Counted from the stretch's first letter, positions 33,141 through 44,348 are shown. The stretch is DNA of 64,000 bases from Microcebus murinus (GCF_040939455.1 NC_134122.1:32096001-32160000); one strand, 5' to 3'. Notes: generated by a model not told the origin, from the letters alone. A program made the numbers and translations.

Positions 33141-33429
33141 CCATCCTGCTTCCTGGCACTGTGTGCAGAGGATGGTGCTCCAGAGGGACCCCCTTCCAGC
33201 TCAGTAAGGCCTGAAGCCACTCTGTCACTGTGTCACAAACTCCCCTCAAAGAATTATGCCTCTTTGCAAAAGAGGGTATGCAACCAAATGACCAAAGGTG
33301 CTCCACCTCACCGGTGGCTGGGAGATGCAAATGAAATCTACAGAAGAGGCTGTTACTGTTGGGGACTGCAGAGGAACGTCACTCAGGCCACCCATAAAGG
33401 ATTTGTGGCCCCTCTCTTAGGAGTATGAG

Positions 33430-33745
33430 TGCTGCCTACAGGAACTGTCCCAACTGCAGAGAGCCCCTTCTCCTAAGCTCATGCCCCTTCCTGAGGCAGC
33501 CCACATCCAGTGACTGCGGAAGGGGTATAAACGTCCAAGCATCTTGGCCAACTTGAGACCACTGTGAAAGGCTGTTCTAGCTCTAGTGATCCTTCTGGGG
33601 TCACCCAAGTCGCAGCTTCTCCCCTGCTTGTTCCTGCTTCCTTCTGGCTTGTTACTCTCACAGGCACTTCTTAGTAAATATCCTGCATGCTCAATCCATC
33701 GCAGAGTCTGTTTCTTGGGGAATCTCACCTGCGACAACTACATGT
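33430..33745 (+). mobile_element. LTR-like old repeat
   Basis: 'agtaaatatcctgcatgctc' followed by 'agagtctgtttcttggggaa' and 'tctcacctgcgacaac' resembles an LTR 3' half. The upstream 'gaaggggtataaacg' could be its TATA region. Family not assigned. Confidence 0.5.
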
Positions 33746-33920
33746 GCACTAGAATGGTTAAAATATCTTGCAAAAATTTAACTAATTTTATGTATCTAAA
33801 TTATCCTTCTTTTCTCCCTAACAGGAAAGGCTCTACCTTGTTCTTTATGTTTTGAAACTTTATAAACCAGAAATAAATCCACACATATATGTTGGATCTT
33901 TACAAAGATGTTGGATCTTT

Positions 33921-34022
33921 TTTTTTTTTTAATTTCGGCATATTATGGGGGTATAGATTTTAAGGTTTCAATAAATGCCCTTTCCTCCCCTCCCCCCACA
34001 AGTCTGAGTTTCCAGCATGACC
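33921..34022 (-). mobile_element. Short strepsirrhine-type L1 3' end, antisense
   Basis: A T-run then 'aatttcggcatattatgggg', 'gtatagattttaaggtttca' and 'ataaatgccctttcctcccc', followed by 'acaagtctgagtttccagca'. This matches the 3'UTR style of younger L1 in lemurs and galagos rather than human L1. It is only about 100 bases long, heavily 5'-truncated. Imperfect flanking duplications (ggatctttaca...atgttg) occur before the T-run and at 34024. Confidence 0.65.
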
Positions 34023-34121
34023 AGGATCTTTACATATATGTTGATTTTTACAAAGGTGCAAAGGCAATTCAGAAGACAAAGCGTAGTCTTTTCAACAAAT
34101 GGTATTAGAACAACTGGACAT

Positions 34122-34123
34122 CC

Positions 34124-34152
<29 letters not shown>
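34122..34152 (+). repeat. (TA)n microsatellite
   Basis: About 14 TA units within the L1 fragment. Confidence 0.9.
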
Positions 34153-34155
<3 letters not shown>

Positions 34156-34273
34156 AAAACCATGACCAGCTATACCTCACAACTTACACAAAAATTATCT
34201 CAAAATGTATCACAGACCTAAATGCAAACTCTAAAAATAAATCACTTACAGAAGTAAGCATAGGAGAAAAATC

Positions 34274-34304
34274 TTTGCATACAGTAACTTTTACTGTATG
34301 CAAA
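34274..34304. repeat. Perfect 14-bp inverted repeat, 3-base loop
   Basis: Left arm tttgcatacagtaa (34274-34287), loop ctt, right arm ttactgtatgcaaa (34291-34304); every base pairs. It lies inside the L1 fragment and shares the 15-mer taacttttactgtat with 35212 and 35257. Confidence 0.95.
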
Positions 34305-35210
34305 TTAGTTTAGGCAAAAGTTTCTTAGATATAGCTTCTATATCCATGAGCTATAAACAAAAAAAGCATGCTAAATTAGATTTCATCAACATTAAAAACA
34401 TCCAATTTTCAAAAGACACTCTTACAAAAATGGAAGGACAAACCACAAACTGGGAGAAAATATTTGTGATAAAGGACTTGTATGCAGAATTTAAAGAATC
34501 CTAAAAACTCAATAGTAAGAAAACAACTCAATTAAAAATGGCCAAAAGATTTGAACACACCTTGCAATCAAGAAGATATGTGGGTGGCAAATAAACACAT
34601 GAAAGGATGCTGAGTATCATTAGCTATTAGAGAAATGCAAATTAAAACCATGGTGAGATACCACTAGATTCCCATTACAATGGCTTAGCAAACAAATGAA
34701 CAAACAAACAAACTTCGGGATACCAAGTGCTGAGGAAGTTGTAGAGTGGCTAGAACTCCCACACAATTGTACAAACAATTTAGAAAACACTTTGGCAATT
34801 TCTTATGAAAGTAAACATACACTTATCACATGACCCAGGAGTCCCACTTCTAGGTGTTTACCCAGGAGAAATGAAAATTTGTATTCACACAAAAACCAGT
34901 TCACCAATATTTATAAGAGGTTTATTCATAATTGCCCCAAGCTAGAAACAACTCAAATGCCCTCTAACTAGTGAAGGGATAAATAAATTGGTACATCCAT
35001 ACAATGGACTAATATTCCATGATTAGAAAAACCAAAAGGCTACATACTGTATGATTGCAAGAGTAGTGGGGGAGGGAAAGAATTGATTACCAAGGGGTAC
35101 TGGGGAATTTGGGGAGGGATGATGAAACTATTCTACATCTTGATTGTGATGATGACTACACAATATATGCATTTGCCAAAAGTCACAGAACTGTACATGA
35201 AGACAGTTAC

Positions 35211-35288
35211 CTAACTTTTACTGTATACAGTAAACCAGATGAAGTTAAAAGTTAACTAACTTTTACTGTATACAGTAAACCAGATGAA
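35211..35288 (+). repeat. 33-bp exact direct repeat pair, each with an 18-bp palindrome
   Basis: Copies at 35211-35243 and 35256-35288, 45 bases apart, are identical. Each contains the perfect palindrome tttactgtatacagtaaa (35217-35234 and 35262-35279). They lie at the 3' end of the sense L1, where a plain L1 3'UTR would have one copy. Confidence 0.95.
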
Positions 35289-35334
35289 AAAAATTTAACC
35301 AAAAACATTTTATCTAACTAGTATCACAATGTAT

Positions 35335-36560
35335 CCTTCTTCAACCTTTTTTTTTTGTGTTCACCATTAATGATTTTTGAGATTTATCCAAGTTGACACT
35401 GTGTAGATTAAAATGATACATGTAGCTCTTGTTCCTTTATTCTAACTGCTGCAATCTATTCCGTTATACATTATACCTAAATTTGTTTATTCTCCTCTTG
35501 GTGAACATTTACTTTGTATCTGTTTTTTCCCTCCTGTTTTAAACATTGCTGCAATAAACATTCTTGTAAATGTATTCTGCATCATGTGTGCTGGGATTTC
35601 TCTGTAAGATATTTACCTAGAACAGAAATGAAATTGTTGGGGCAAAGGATGTGAGCATCTTTGGTTTGCTGTCCAAGGGCTTATACCAACTGACACTCTA
35701 CCAATATATGTGAGAATTGCCTTTCTACATCCCCGTCAACAATTGCGATTATTAGACTTTAACTTTTGCTTAGCTGATGAATGTAAAATGGTATCTTGTT
35801 GCTATTTTATTTTGCAATTTCCCTGATTACCAGTATGGTTGTACAGTTATCCATATGTTTCTTGGTCATTTGGGTTTTTAGTTTTTCCCTTGTGAATTGC
35901 CTGTTCTTATTCTTGGCTTGTTTTTTATTGTGTTATATTACTTTTCTTTTTGAATTGTATGAGGTGTTTTTTTTAACTGTTTCTGGATTATAATTCCTTT
36001 TATGGGTAGCAAGTATCTTCTCTCAGTTTGTGGATTGTCTTTTAATCATTTTTATGGTATCTCATTGATAGAAATTTGCACTTTGTGTGTGTATGTGTAT
36101 GTGTGTTTCTTTTTGAGATGGATAGGGGTCTCATGATGTTGTCCAGGCTGGTCTGCAATTCCTGAGCTCAAGTGATCCTCCTACATCAGCCTCCCAAGTA
36201 GCTGGGATTATAGATATATACACACTACCATGCTTGGCCTGATATTTGTAGTTTTAATGTGATTGAATTTATTGGTCTTTTTTTCTTTATGATGTGTGTT
36301 TTTCTTTGTCCTTTCTAAGAAATTCTTCTCTACTTCAAAGTCATAAAAGATATTTTCCTGTAAGCTTTTAAAAATTGCTTTTCATATTTAAGTTTTTAGT
36401 TCACTTGGAATTGATCTTTTTGTATGATGTAGAGATATGATTTTATTTTTTTCATATGCATAACCCTACTTCATTTATTAAAGAGTCCACCCTTTCCCCA
36501 CTGATTTAGATATGCTTGGTTGAACCTGTTTGGACCCTTTTGTGTATTTTATCCCTTTGG
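35335..36560 (-). mobile_element. L1M fragment, antisense
   Basis: Complement of old L1 ORF2 and 3'UTR: 'acattgctgcaataaacatt', 'cagaaatgaaattgttgggg', 'cccgtcaacaattgcgatta' and 'ttggaattgatctttttgta'. Interrupted by an Alu monomer. Confidence 0.75.
36107..36239 (-). mobile_element. Alu monomer (FLAM type)
   Basis: 'ttttgagatggataggggtc', 'gttgtccaggctggtctgca' and 'agtagctgggattatagata' form a single old Alu arm inside the L1M fragment. Confidence 0.8.
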
Positions 36561-36689
36561 CTCTTGGTGCTCTCGTGTGGGTCAGGACACCTCTGGTAAC
36601 AGAACGGCCATCTGAATGGAGGTCCATGCAAGGTTCCTCTCAAAAGTGATGTTGAGCTCTGCCATGACAATGTCAGGGTGTCATTTAGA

Positions 36690-36960
36690 AACAGGGGAAG
36701 GTGGGGTTGGGGGAGTCCTCCAGGCAGAGGGAACAGGGTTTATAAAGGTCCCAAGATGGAAGGGTGCATGACACAAAGAGCGTGGGAGGGTTGCAACTTT
36801 TGGAAGCCACTGAAGGGCTTTAGGCTGGAGAAAGACTTGATCTGCTGGCAGATCCTTCTGGCTGCTTGGTGGAGCAGGGGACAGGAGAAGAGGGGGGATG
36901 GGAGTGGGGAGTCCATCCCGGAAGCTACTGCAGCCTGAGAGTGGTGGTGGCCGTTACCAG
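36690..36960 (+). repeat. Ancient interspersed repeat (unassigned)
   Basis: 'caggcagagggaacagggtt', 'aagccactgaagggctttag' and 'gcagatccttctggctgctt' are in the order seen in a common, old mammalian repeat (also at 30.1, 39.7 and 57.3 kb). Confidence 0.5.
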
Positions 36961-39205
36961 TGAGGCGCCGGTGGGGATGGAGAGAGGATGGATGCAGAGA
37001 TGTGCGGGACATGAGCTGGCTGGTGATGGGGGCAGGGGGCAGGCTGCTGGTGCGGGAGTCCAGGGCTCAGCTGCCACTAGCAGGGCAGGGAGGTTTGAGT
37101 GCAAGCCTTTGTCTTACTTATCCTTGTGCCAGTGAGAGCCTCCTGCACAGCATTCACCTGTTCCCTGCCCGAGCCATCTCAGCCTGGCTCCTGGGGATGA
37201 GGTCTGGAGAATATTGTCTCCACCCCGTGCTTGCCTCTCCTCTGCCCCGCCGGGTGTGTTGAGTGAATTTTGGGCGTCTGCCCCAGCTGTAATGAACACT
37301 GTGCCTAGACCTCAGTCCCGAGCCCTGGCCCAGCCGCACAGGCCTGGCCAGACCCCGCTGCCAGGGCTGCCCCCCAACTCCATGTCTTCAGGTCCTACTG
37401 TAATCTAGACAGGATGCCCGGGACAGAATCCTGTGCCTGGCTGTCTTGGAGCAACTTCGCTCCCTGGAGACTCTGCTTCTGAGCCGCAGCCCTGATGGCC
37501 AGCCTGGGTGTCACCTCCGGCCTGCTCGAGCCGGGCTCTCCTGACTCCTGGACCACTGGTAGCCCTGCCAGTTCTGAGTTTTCTCCTCTTTCCTTCTGCT
37601 TCGCTTGGGTTCCCTTCAAGGATGCATGGGTGAGTCATCCCAGAAACCCAGCAAAAGGGGGGAGAAGCCAGACAGGGGAGGGAAGGCTGCCCCTAAAATG
37701 GTGTTATCAGGCAGGTTACCGCTGTGGACTATTGGGCTTAAACCTGGTGGGGACCTCTGGGAGTGCAGAATGCAGGGACCCACCGTTGTCCCAATTGTGA
37801 GCTGAGATTGCTGGGCTGTTTGCACACCAGTCCTCATCAGGCACTGGCGAAGGGCAGCCCCTGGGGTGGGGTGGGGGGAGCTTAACTCCCTAGCCCTTGC
37901 TCCCACCTGCCTGGCTCCAGGATGGCAGAGTGCGAGGCAGGCTCTCAGCCTACCCCAGAAGTCGGAGTTCCTGTTTCACCATTTGCAATGCAGCGACAAT
38001 GCCATGTGCCTGATAGCACGGCAAAGGGCCCCAAAGAGCTGGCGGGCAGGGAGCAGGGGCCCCAGGAAGCTGGGGGCGGGCGCTGGGGAGCCCTTGGTGC
38101 TGTGCGCATGGGCCTTGGTACCCGGGGAGCAGAACCGGAGCTCTAGGACAGCAGGTGGCCTGTCTTTGCTTTGCACAGACCCTCCTTCCCCACAGCTTTG
38201 GTCACTGGTTCCTGCCAGTGTGACGTTCTTGTTCTAAAAACAGACGTGTCACACCTCAAGCAGATTTGCAGTCCCTTGTCAGGGGCCTTGTCTGGCACAG
38301 AAAGGTCCTCTGCCTCTCTGCGGGGCTTCCCAGGGCCCGCGGAGAGCAGCGAGGGCCAGTCCAGGCGGCCTGCTCTGGGGGCAGAAGGGCCAGCGACCCC
38401 ACCCCCACCCGTGCTGGAAGGAGGGGGTTCCTGGAGTGAGGGCTCTGTCTTGGGGCTCTGCCGATGGCTTCCCTCAGGTGGCTCCACCATCACAAGGAAG
38501 CCTCAACTTCGGGGATACTGAGGCCCGTGGAACCCAGGTACCCTCCCTGCTCTTCTCTGGGAGGCTGCGGGCCCCAGACACGTCACAAACCCACCATGAA
38601 GCACGGAGCATGGCAGCAGGCCGGGTGGCTGGGTGGCCGGGTGGCTGGGTGGGGGCCAGGCCTGGCCCAGGCATCGCTGCCCTGGGGTCTCAAGGGTGCC
38701 CTGTCACACTGGCCATTCTGTTATCGCTAGTGTTCCTGGGCCTTCCGCAGCCAGGGTCACTGAGGCCTCCCCCCTTGAAGGCGCTGGGGCCAACCTGGCC
38801 AGGGCAGAGAGTGGGTCATCCGCCTCAGCTCCTTGAGCGGCTGGGGCTGGCACTGGTCCCACGGCCGTAGGCTGGTACCTAGTGGGGATCCCTGGGCACC
38901 TGTGGGCTCACTTACATGGGCCCCCTCCCCTTGTCAAGTAGTTCGACCCTGCAGTACAGCCTCTGCCTCAGTTTCTCATTTCGTTCCATAGATCCCCCCT
39001 GGGGCTGTCATTCCTCCCTGATACCCAGCCACTTCAGCTGGTCCCTGTGCTCTTGATAACTCCTGGCAGCCTCCGAAGCCAGAACTCCTTCTCTTGCTCA
39101 CTTGTGAGGACCCTCTGCCCATGAACACCCAACCTCTGTGTCTGTCAACAGGGGTGATAATGCCCACCTGCAGAGCTGTGGGAAGGATAGTCACCAAATA
39201 GGACA
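36960..39205. other. Unique GC-rich intergenic sequence
   Basis: No exon found. A second CTCF-like match (gacagcaggtggcctg) lies at 38147-38162. An 8-bp minisatellite occurs at 38621. Confidence 0.4.
38621..38652 (+). repeat. 8-bp minisatellite (c[c/t]gggtgg)4
   Basis: Four units alternating ccgggtgg and ctgggtgg, i.e. two exact 16-bp copies. Four GGG runs with 5-base loops give quadruplex potential. Confidence 0.95.
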
Positions 39206-39210
39206 ACACA

Positions 39211-39640
39211 GAGTCGAAACTGTTTGTGACAGGTTGGAACCAGTCAAAACACACTGAACCTGGACTATACCAGACAAAACAAATCCAAACCTGTCAAACC
39301 TGGATGGAACCAGTCAAAACTGGCCTAAACCAGTCAAAACCAAGCCAAACTGGTCAAAGCTGGCTGAAACTGGTCTCAATGGACTGGAACTATTGGAAAC
39401 CTATCCTAGCTGACTGATACCATTTGAAACAGGTCCAGGTTGGCCGACACCGGTTGAACCTGTTAGAAACCGGTTGCAGCTGGCTAAAACTGGTCCAAGG
39501 CAGTTTAAACCGGTCATAGCCAGCCCAGTCTGGGAGACTCCATGACATAAGCCGGTTGCAGCTGGTCTAAACGGTCACAGCTTGCCAATACTTGTCTAAA
39601 CCAGCTGTGGCCATTGGAACCTGTTGCAGCTGGCATAAAT
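39211..39640 (+). repeat. Decayed 10-bp minisatellite of AAAC-YRG-T units
   Basis: Roughly 43 consecutive 10-base units. From 39211 to 39540 the period holds with no indel; a two-base gain near 39551 and two one-base losses near 39573 and 39612 restore the phase. Typical units are cagtcaaaac, tggcctaaac, tggctgaaac and cggttgaacc. About 19 of the first 33 units start with CAG, TGG or CGG, and about half end in AAAC or GAAC. The join gives AAAC(C/T)(G/A)GT, close to the palindrome AAACCGGTTT. A perfect AACCGGTT lies at 39468-39475. The 10-bp period is not a multiple of three, so coding is unlikely. I recognise no named satellite. Confidence 0.9.
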
Positions 39641-39650
39641 ATTAATATTT
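39637..39650. repeat. 14-bp AT palindrome
   Basis: AAATATTAATATTT is a perfect palindrome at the right border of the 10-bp repeat array. Confidence 0.9.
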
Positions 39651-39689
39651 ATTGGTGCTACTACTGCCTGTTTAGAGGTGCACTAATGA

Positions 39690-39985
39690 CAATGGGCAAG
39701 ATTGCAAGATCCTTGCTCTCATGGAGATAGAGAAAGTTAAATCAATAAGGTGATTCGAGACAGCGATGAGGGATGTGGGGAATGGCTCACCCCCAACCCC
39801 AGCACCATCAAGCTGTCTGCAGTGGTGGGGATTAACTGGGTAGTCAGGGGAGGCTTCCATGAGAGGTGACCTTGGTGCTCGGAGCTGAGTGGCAGGAGGA
39901 GCCAGCCTGGTGTGTGGAAAGAGCGTCTCAAGAAGAGGGAACAGCCATTGCAAAAGCTATGCCAAGATTGAACTTACAGGGTTTA
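39690..39985 (+). repeat. Ancient interspersed repeat (unassigned)
   Basis: 'tccttgctctcatggagata', 'gtcaggggaggcttccatga' and 'gaagagggaacagccattgc' then 'aaaagctatgcc' form the 5' part of the repeat also seen at 30.1, 36.7 and 57.3 kb. Confidence 0.5.
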
Positions 39986-39996
39986 AAAAAAAAAAA

Positions 39997-40297
39997 TCTG
40001 GGTGGACGCTGTGGCTCACGCCTATAATCCTAGTACTCTGGGATAGCCCAAGTGGGAGAATCCCTTGAGGTCAGGCGTTCGAGACCAACCTGAACAAGAG
40101 TATGACCCTGTCTCCATTAAAAATAGAAAAAGTTAGCCAGGTATGGTGGTGCACACCTGTAGTTACAGCTACTTGGGAGACTGAGGCAGGAAGATTGCTT
40201 GAGCCCAGGAGTTTGAGGCTGCAGTGAGCTACAATGATGCCACAGCCCTCTAGCCTGGGCAATTGAGCAAGATTCTATCTCAAAAAAAAAAAAAAAA
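39997..40297 (+). mobile_element. Alu, strepsirrhine type, sense
   Basis: Dimeric Alu with a 3' poly-A: 'gctgtggctcacgcctataa', 'cctgaacaagagtatgaccc' and 'attaaaaatagaaaaagtta'. The AACAAGAG(T/C)(A/G)(T/A)GACCC segment is the strepsirrhine form of the mid-region. Confidence 0.9.
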
Positions 40298-40299
40298 TT

Positions 40300-40475
40300 T
40301 TCCTGTAAGGACACCAGTCATACTGAATTAGGATCTACTTTAATGACCTCATTTTAACGTAATTAGCTCTTTAAAGACCCTATCTCCAAAAGCAGCCACA
40401 TTCTGAAGTTCTGGGAGTTAGGACTTCAAGATGGGAATTGTTTAGGGAGACAGAATTCAGCCCCAGTCTTAAACC
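40300..40475 (-). mobile_element. MLT1 LTR 5' part, antisense
   Basis: 'gtaaggacaccagtcatact', 'aatgacctcattttaacgta', 'accctatctccaaaagcagc' and 'gacagaattcagccccagt' are MLT1 in complement. Confidence 0.85.
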
Positions 40476-40479
40476 AACT

Positions 40480-40880
40480 GGTGTTAATGTACATCTCTAA
40501 AAATGAATTGAGTGGCATTGAACTTCAGCTACTAAATTTTACAGCTTTCAAAGCTTATGCCCTAGGTAGTGTCTCTCTTAAAGTGTTTTATGGGTATGCA
40601 CGCTGGCATTTAACAGATCGGACAGGACCATCGTCTCAACCAGGTCAAAGGAATGAATTCCATTTAGCTTTGTTTTTTGCTTGATCGCTGGCACCCAAAT
40701 AAAGAAAAAAGCACTCTTTACCCAAATTCTTCCCACAAACACTGTCTCTCTGCTCTTGAGAGCCTCTTTGTCTCCTTGGGCACAGTTTATAGAGGAAGCC
40801 CTGCCAGCAAACAACATGATCGCCCTCAGGCATTAGAGTCTCTAAGATCCATCTGGTAGTGATGGCAGATCTTAAATAAT
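40480..40880. other. Unique block between repeats
   Basis: About 400 bases with no repeat recognised in an otherwise repeat-packed stretch. An AATAAAG occurs at 40697. It might be a retained conserved element; nothing in it looks coding. Confidence 0.35.
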
Positions 40881-40885
40881 GGCAT

Positions 40886-41177
40886 ATTTATTTGTTTGAG
40901 ACAAGGTCTCACTTGGTCACTTGGGCTAGAGTGCCATGGCATCAGCCTAGCTCACTGCAACCTCAGACTCTGGGCTCAAGTGATCCTCCTGCCTCAGCCT
41001 CCCGAGTAGCGGGAACTACAGGCATACGCCACCACAAACAGCTAATTTTTTCTATTTTTAGTAGAGATGGGGTCTCACTCTTGCTCAGGTTGGTCTCGAA
41101 CTCCTGACCTCAAGCGATCCTTCCGCCTCGGCCTCCAAGAGTGCTCCGATTACAGGCGTGAGCCACCTGGTCTGGCC
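40886..41177 (-). mobile_element. Alu, strepsirrhine type
   Basis: 'tgccatggcatcagcctagc' and 'ggtctcactcttgctcaggt' then 'cctcaagcgatccttccgcc'. It has the lemur-type left arm but not the right-arm insertion, so it is an intermediate form. Confidence 0.9.
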
Positions 41178-41179
41178 CT

Positions 41180-42180
41180 ATTTATTTATTTTTATTGTGG
41201 TAAAAACCATAACTTGAAATCTACCCTCTCAACCAATTTTTAACTGTGTAGTACAGTATTGTTAACTATATGCACATTCTTATACAGCAGATCTCTAGAA
41301 CTTTAAAAACATTTTTAATTGACAAATAATTGCATATATTTATGGGGTACAGTGGGATGTTTTGATATATGTATACATCGTCGTAGAAAGATTAAATTAA
41401 TTAATTAACATATCCATCACCTCACCTACTTGCCTTTTTGTGTGGTGGGAATGTTTAAAATCTACTCGTTTAGCATTTTTGAAATACATTATATTATTAT
41501 TATCTGTACCATATTACCATATGGTACAAAAGATCACTAAAGCTTATTCTTTATGTCTGAATGAAACTTGGCATCTTTTGATCAATATCTCCCTTTCTCC
41601 ATCTTTCCCCCAATCCAGGCTCTGGTAACCACCGTGCTATTCTTTGCAAGTTTGTTATTTTCAGATTCAAGTGAGATCACGAAGCGTTTGTCTTTCTGGG
41701 CCTGGTTTATTTCTCTTAGCACAATGTCCTCCAGGTCATCCATATTGTCACACATGATGGAATTTCCTTATTTTTACCAGCTGTTTAATATTCCATTGTG
41801 TGTGTATATATATATATATATATATGCATATATATATATATATATCTCATGTTTTCCTTATTTATTCATCTTTTGATTGACACTTAAGTTGCTTACATGT
41901 CTTGGCTGTTGTGAATAATGCTGCAATGAACATAGGAGTGTGCATATCTCTCTACAACATCCTGATTGCAATTCCTCTGGATATGCACCCAGAAGCAGGC
42001 TTGCTGGATGGTATGAGGAGTTCTATTTTTAGTGTTTTGAGAACCCTCCATATGGTTTTTCAAAATGGCTGTACTAATGTCCATTCCCGCCATCGGTGTA
42101 CCAAGGTTCTCTTTTCTCCACGTCCTTGCCAACATTTGGTGTCATTTATCTTTTTGATAATAGCCGGGCACTAATTTTTT
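41180..42180 (-). mobile_element. L1 3' part, antisense
   Basis: Complement of a 3'UTR ('tttttattgtggtaaaaacc', 'tatttatggggtacagtggg') and of the ORF2 C-terminal region ('ctgtttaatattccattgtg', 'aatgctgcaatgaacatagg'). It contains a TA microsatellite at 41804-41845. Confidence 0.85.
41804..41845 (+). repeat. (TA)n microsatellite with central GC
   Basis: Two TA runs separated by TGCA within the L1 fragment. Confidence 0.9.
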
Positions 42181-42210
42181 TAAACAATCCATTTGTGGTA
42201 AAAAAAATAA

Positions 42211-42385
42211 GTGTAGTCAGGTGTGGTGGCTTGTGCCCATAATGCCAGGGACTCAGGAGGCTGAGGCAGGAGGATCACTTGAGCCTCGGGGTTTGAGGTC
42301 ACGGTGAGCTATGATGATGCCACTGCACTCCAGCCTGGGCAACAAAGTGAGACCTTGTCTCTAAAATAAAAACATAAAAAAATTA
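42211..42385 (+). mobile_element. Alu-related monomer, sense
   Basis: 'caggtgtggtggcttgtgcc', 'aggctgaggcaggaggatca' and 'actccagcctgggcaacaaa' with an A-rich tail form a single arm. Confidence 0.8.
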
Positions 42386-42389
42386 AAGA

Positions 42390-43645
42390 TAAAAGCCAGA
42401 CACTAAATGTTGAGCAATATGATACTCGCAGAGTTGTGTGTATTGATGATATTATTGCTGGTGAATGGTGAGAAGTATTAGTTGTATCAGATCAGATACA
42501 TAGGTACTGGCAGTATGCACAGGGCAAAAGTGTGCTAGATTTGGAGATGCTAAGTACGACAGTTAATTTATTACATGAATCAAACCAGGAAGATCTAAGG
42601 TATAATCTGTTTGGAAAGACAGCCATGAGAATCTTTGTGTGCAACGTTTAATTTTATTGTAACAAAGCAACTCGTACATTTTAACATTTAAGACTGAACA
42701 TCTTTTTTCCTTTCCAGTGAAACAAAAGGAAAAACAGCAAACTTTTTTTTTTTTTACAACAGAAACATTTCTAAACATTCTCAGAAGCAGAGAGAAGAGT
42801 GCAGTAGTGGACCCATCACCCGGCTGAGACAGCGATAACCACTTGCAATTGACTTGCTCGGTTCTCTCCTCTCCTCCTTTTCTTGGCTGGAATATTTTAA
42901 AACAAATCGTAGACATGTGATAAAAGGAAAATTTAAAAATGAAGCAGAACAAAAATTACAATGCAGAATATTGTTTTCAAATAAGATCCTTCACATTCTG
43001 CTGGTTTCCCCCCAGGTGGCGGGGCTCCAGTTCACGTTAGGAGGGGATTTTACTTCTAAGGCTACAATGTCAATGGCAATGGCACTTGTCAAACGGCACC
43101 CGAGGAGAAGCTATGTTGTCAAAATGCCCACTGAGCCCTCCCAAACGCCCAAACCCACCCTTTCCTGATCTTCTCTGATCTCACTTCTTTTGTTTTCATT
43201 TTTTTTTTTTATATGGACGCATAGTGACAAATGCTTGTCTGTATTCACAGGGACACAGATGTGGGGAAAGGAGGGAAGCTGGACTCCTGTCGCTTCCACA
43301 CGGATGTCCGGCAGCCTCCCAGTGCCAGCAGGGCCAGGGCAGTGGAAAATTGTCCTTTTCTCTCCCACGGAACACAGTGGTGTGTGGATTCTGTAGAGCT
43401 TTTGTTGAGAAAGACAGGGATACGAAGGGACTTGGGACAGAAAATGTTCCCCCCCTTCCAAATAAATTGTGCGTTAGGATAGAGAGGATGGAGAGGAGAG
43501 CTTAGGAGGACTAGATGACTGCACATATGAGGAAAGAACAGACCACCCTGGCTGGAAGGGCTCAGACAAAATTATAAAGGATGCTTGGGAAAGGAAGGCT
43601 GACCTCCAGCAATGTTTTATTCATCTTGCTCTCTCTGTCCCCTCC
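42390..43645. other. Unique intergenic sequence
   Basis: No named repeat or exon that I can support. T-runs at 42743-42755 and 43200-43211. The stretch 42640-43010 contains phrases ('ttttaaaacaaatcgtagac') reminiscent of an old LINE end. Confidence 0.4.
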
Positions 43646-44348
43646 TCCTCGTTATCTTCTTTTTTAAAAAATCATTTTCAATCATTATGGGTACATAATA
43701 GTTGGGGGTACATCACATATATTTATGGGGTACATGTGAGGTTTTGATACAGGCTTGCAACGTGTAATGATGCAATGGGGTAATTGGGGTACCCATCATC
43801 TCAAGCATTTGTCATTTCTTTGTGTTAGGAACATTCCACTTCCACTCTTTTAGTTGTTTTAAAATACAATATCAATTATTGTTATAGTTGTCCTATTGTG
43901 CTACCAAATATTAGATCTTATTCCTTCTATCTAACTGCACTTTTGCACCCATTAACCCTCTCCATTTATCCCCCTCCTCCCTGCTACCCATTGCAGCCTC
44001 TGTTAACCATCATTCTACTCTGTATTTCCATGACTTTAATTTTTAAGTTTTTTAGCTCCCACATATGAGTGTGAACGTGTGAAATTTGGCTTATTTCACT
44101 TAACATTATGTCCTTCAGTTCTATCCATGTTGTTGCATGTGACAAGATTTTATTCTTCTTTATGGTGGAATAATAATCTATTGGGTACACATCACATTTT
44201 CTCTATCCATTTGTCTGTTGGTGGACACTTAGGTTGATTTCATAGTTTGGCAACAAACATGGGAGTGCCGCTATCTCTTTGATACACCGATTTCTTTTCT
44301 TTTGGATATACACCCAGCAGTGGGATTGCTAGATCATATGGTAGTTCT

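Larger units (their letters stand above)
33860..35290 (+). mobile_element. L1 3' half, sense
   Basis: The C-terminal ORF2 region and 3'UTR in sense orientation: 'aacaaatggtattagaacaa', 'tttcatcaacattaaaaaca', 'gagataccactagattccca' and 'catacaatggactaatattc'. It carries a small antisense L1 insertion, a TA microsatellite and unusual palindromes. Many stops and frameshifts; not functional. Confidence 0.85.

Noticed and set aside
39226..39417. Open frame MTGWNQSKHT... in the 10-bp repeat
   Set aside because: The decapeptide periodicity only reflects the 10-base DNA period (30 bases = 10 residues). No coding signal.
39211..39640. CRISPR-like array
   Set aside because: No spacer/repeat alternation; 10-base contiguous units in a vertebrate genome.
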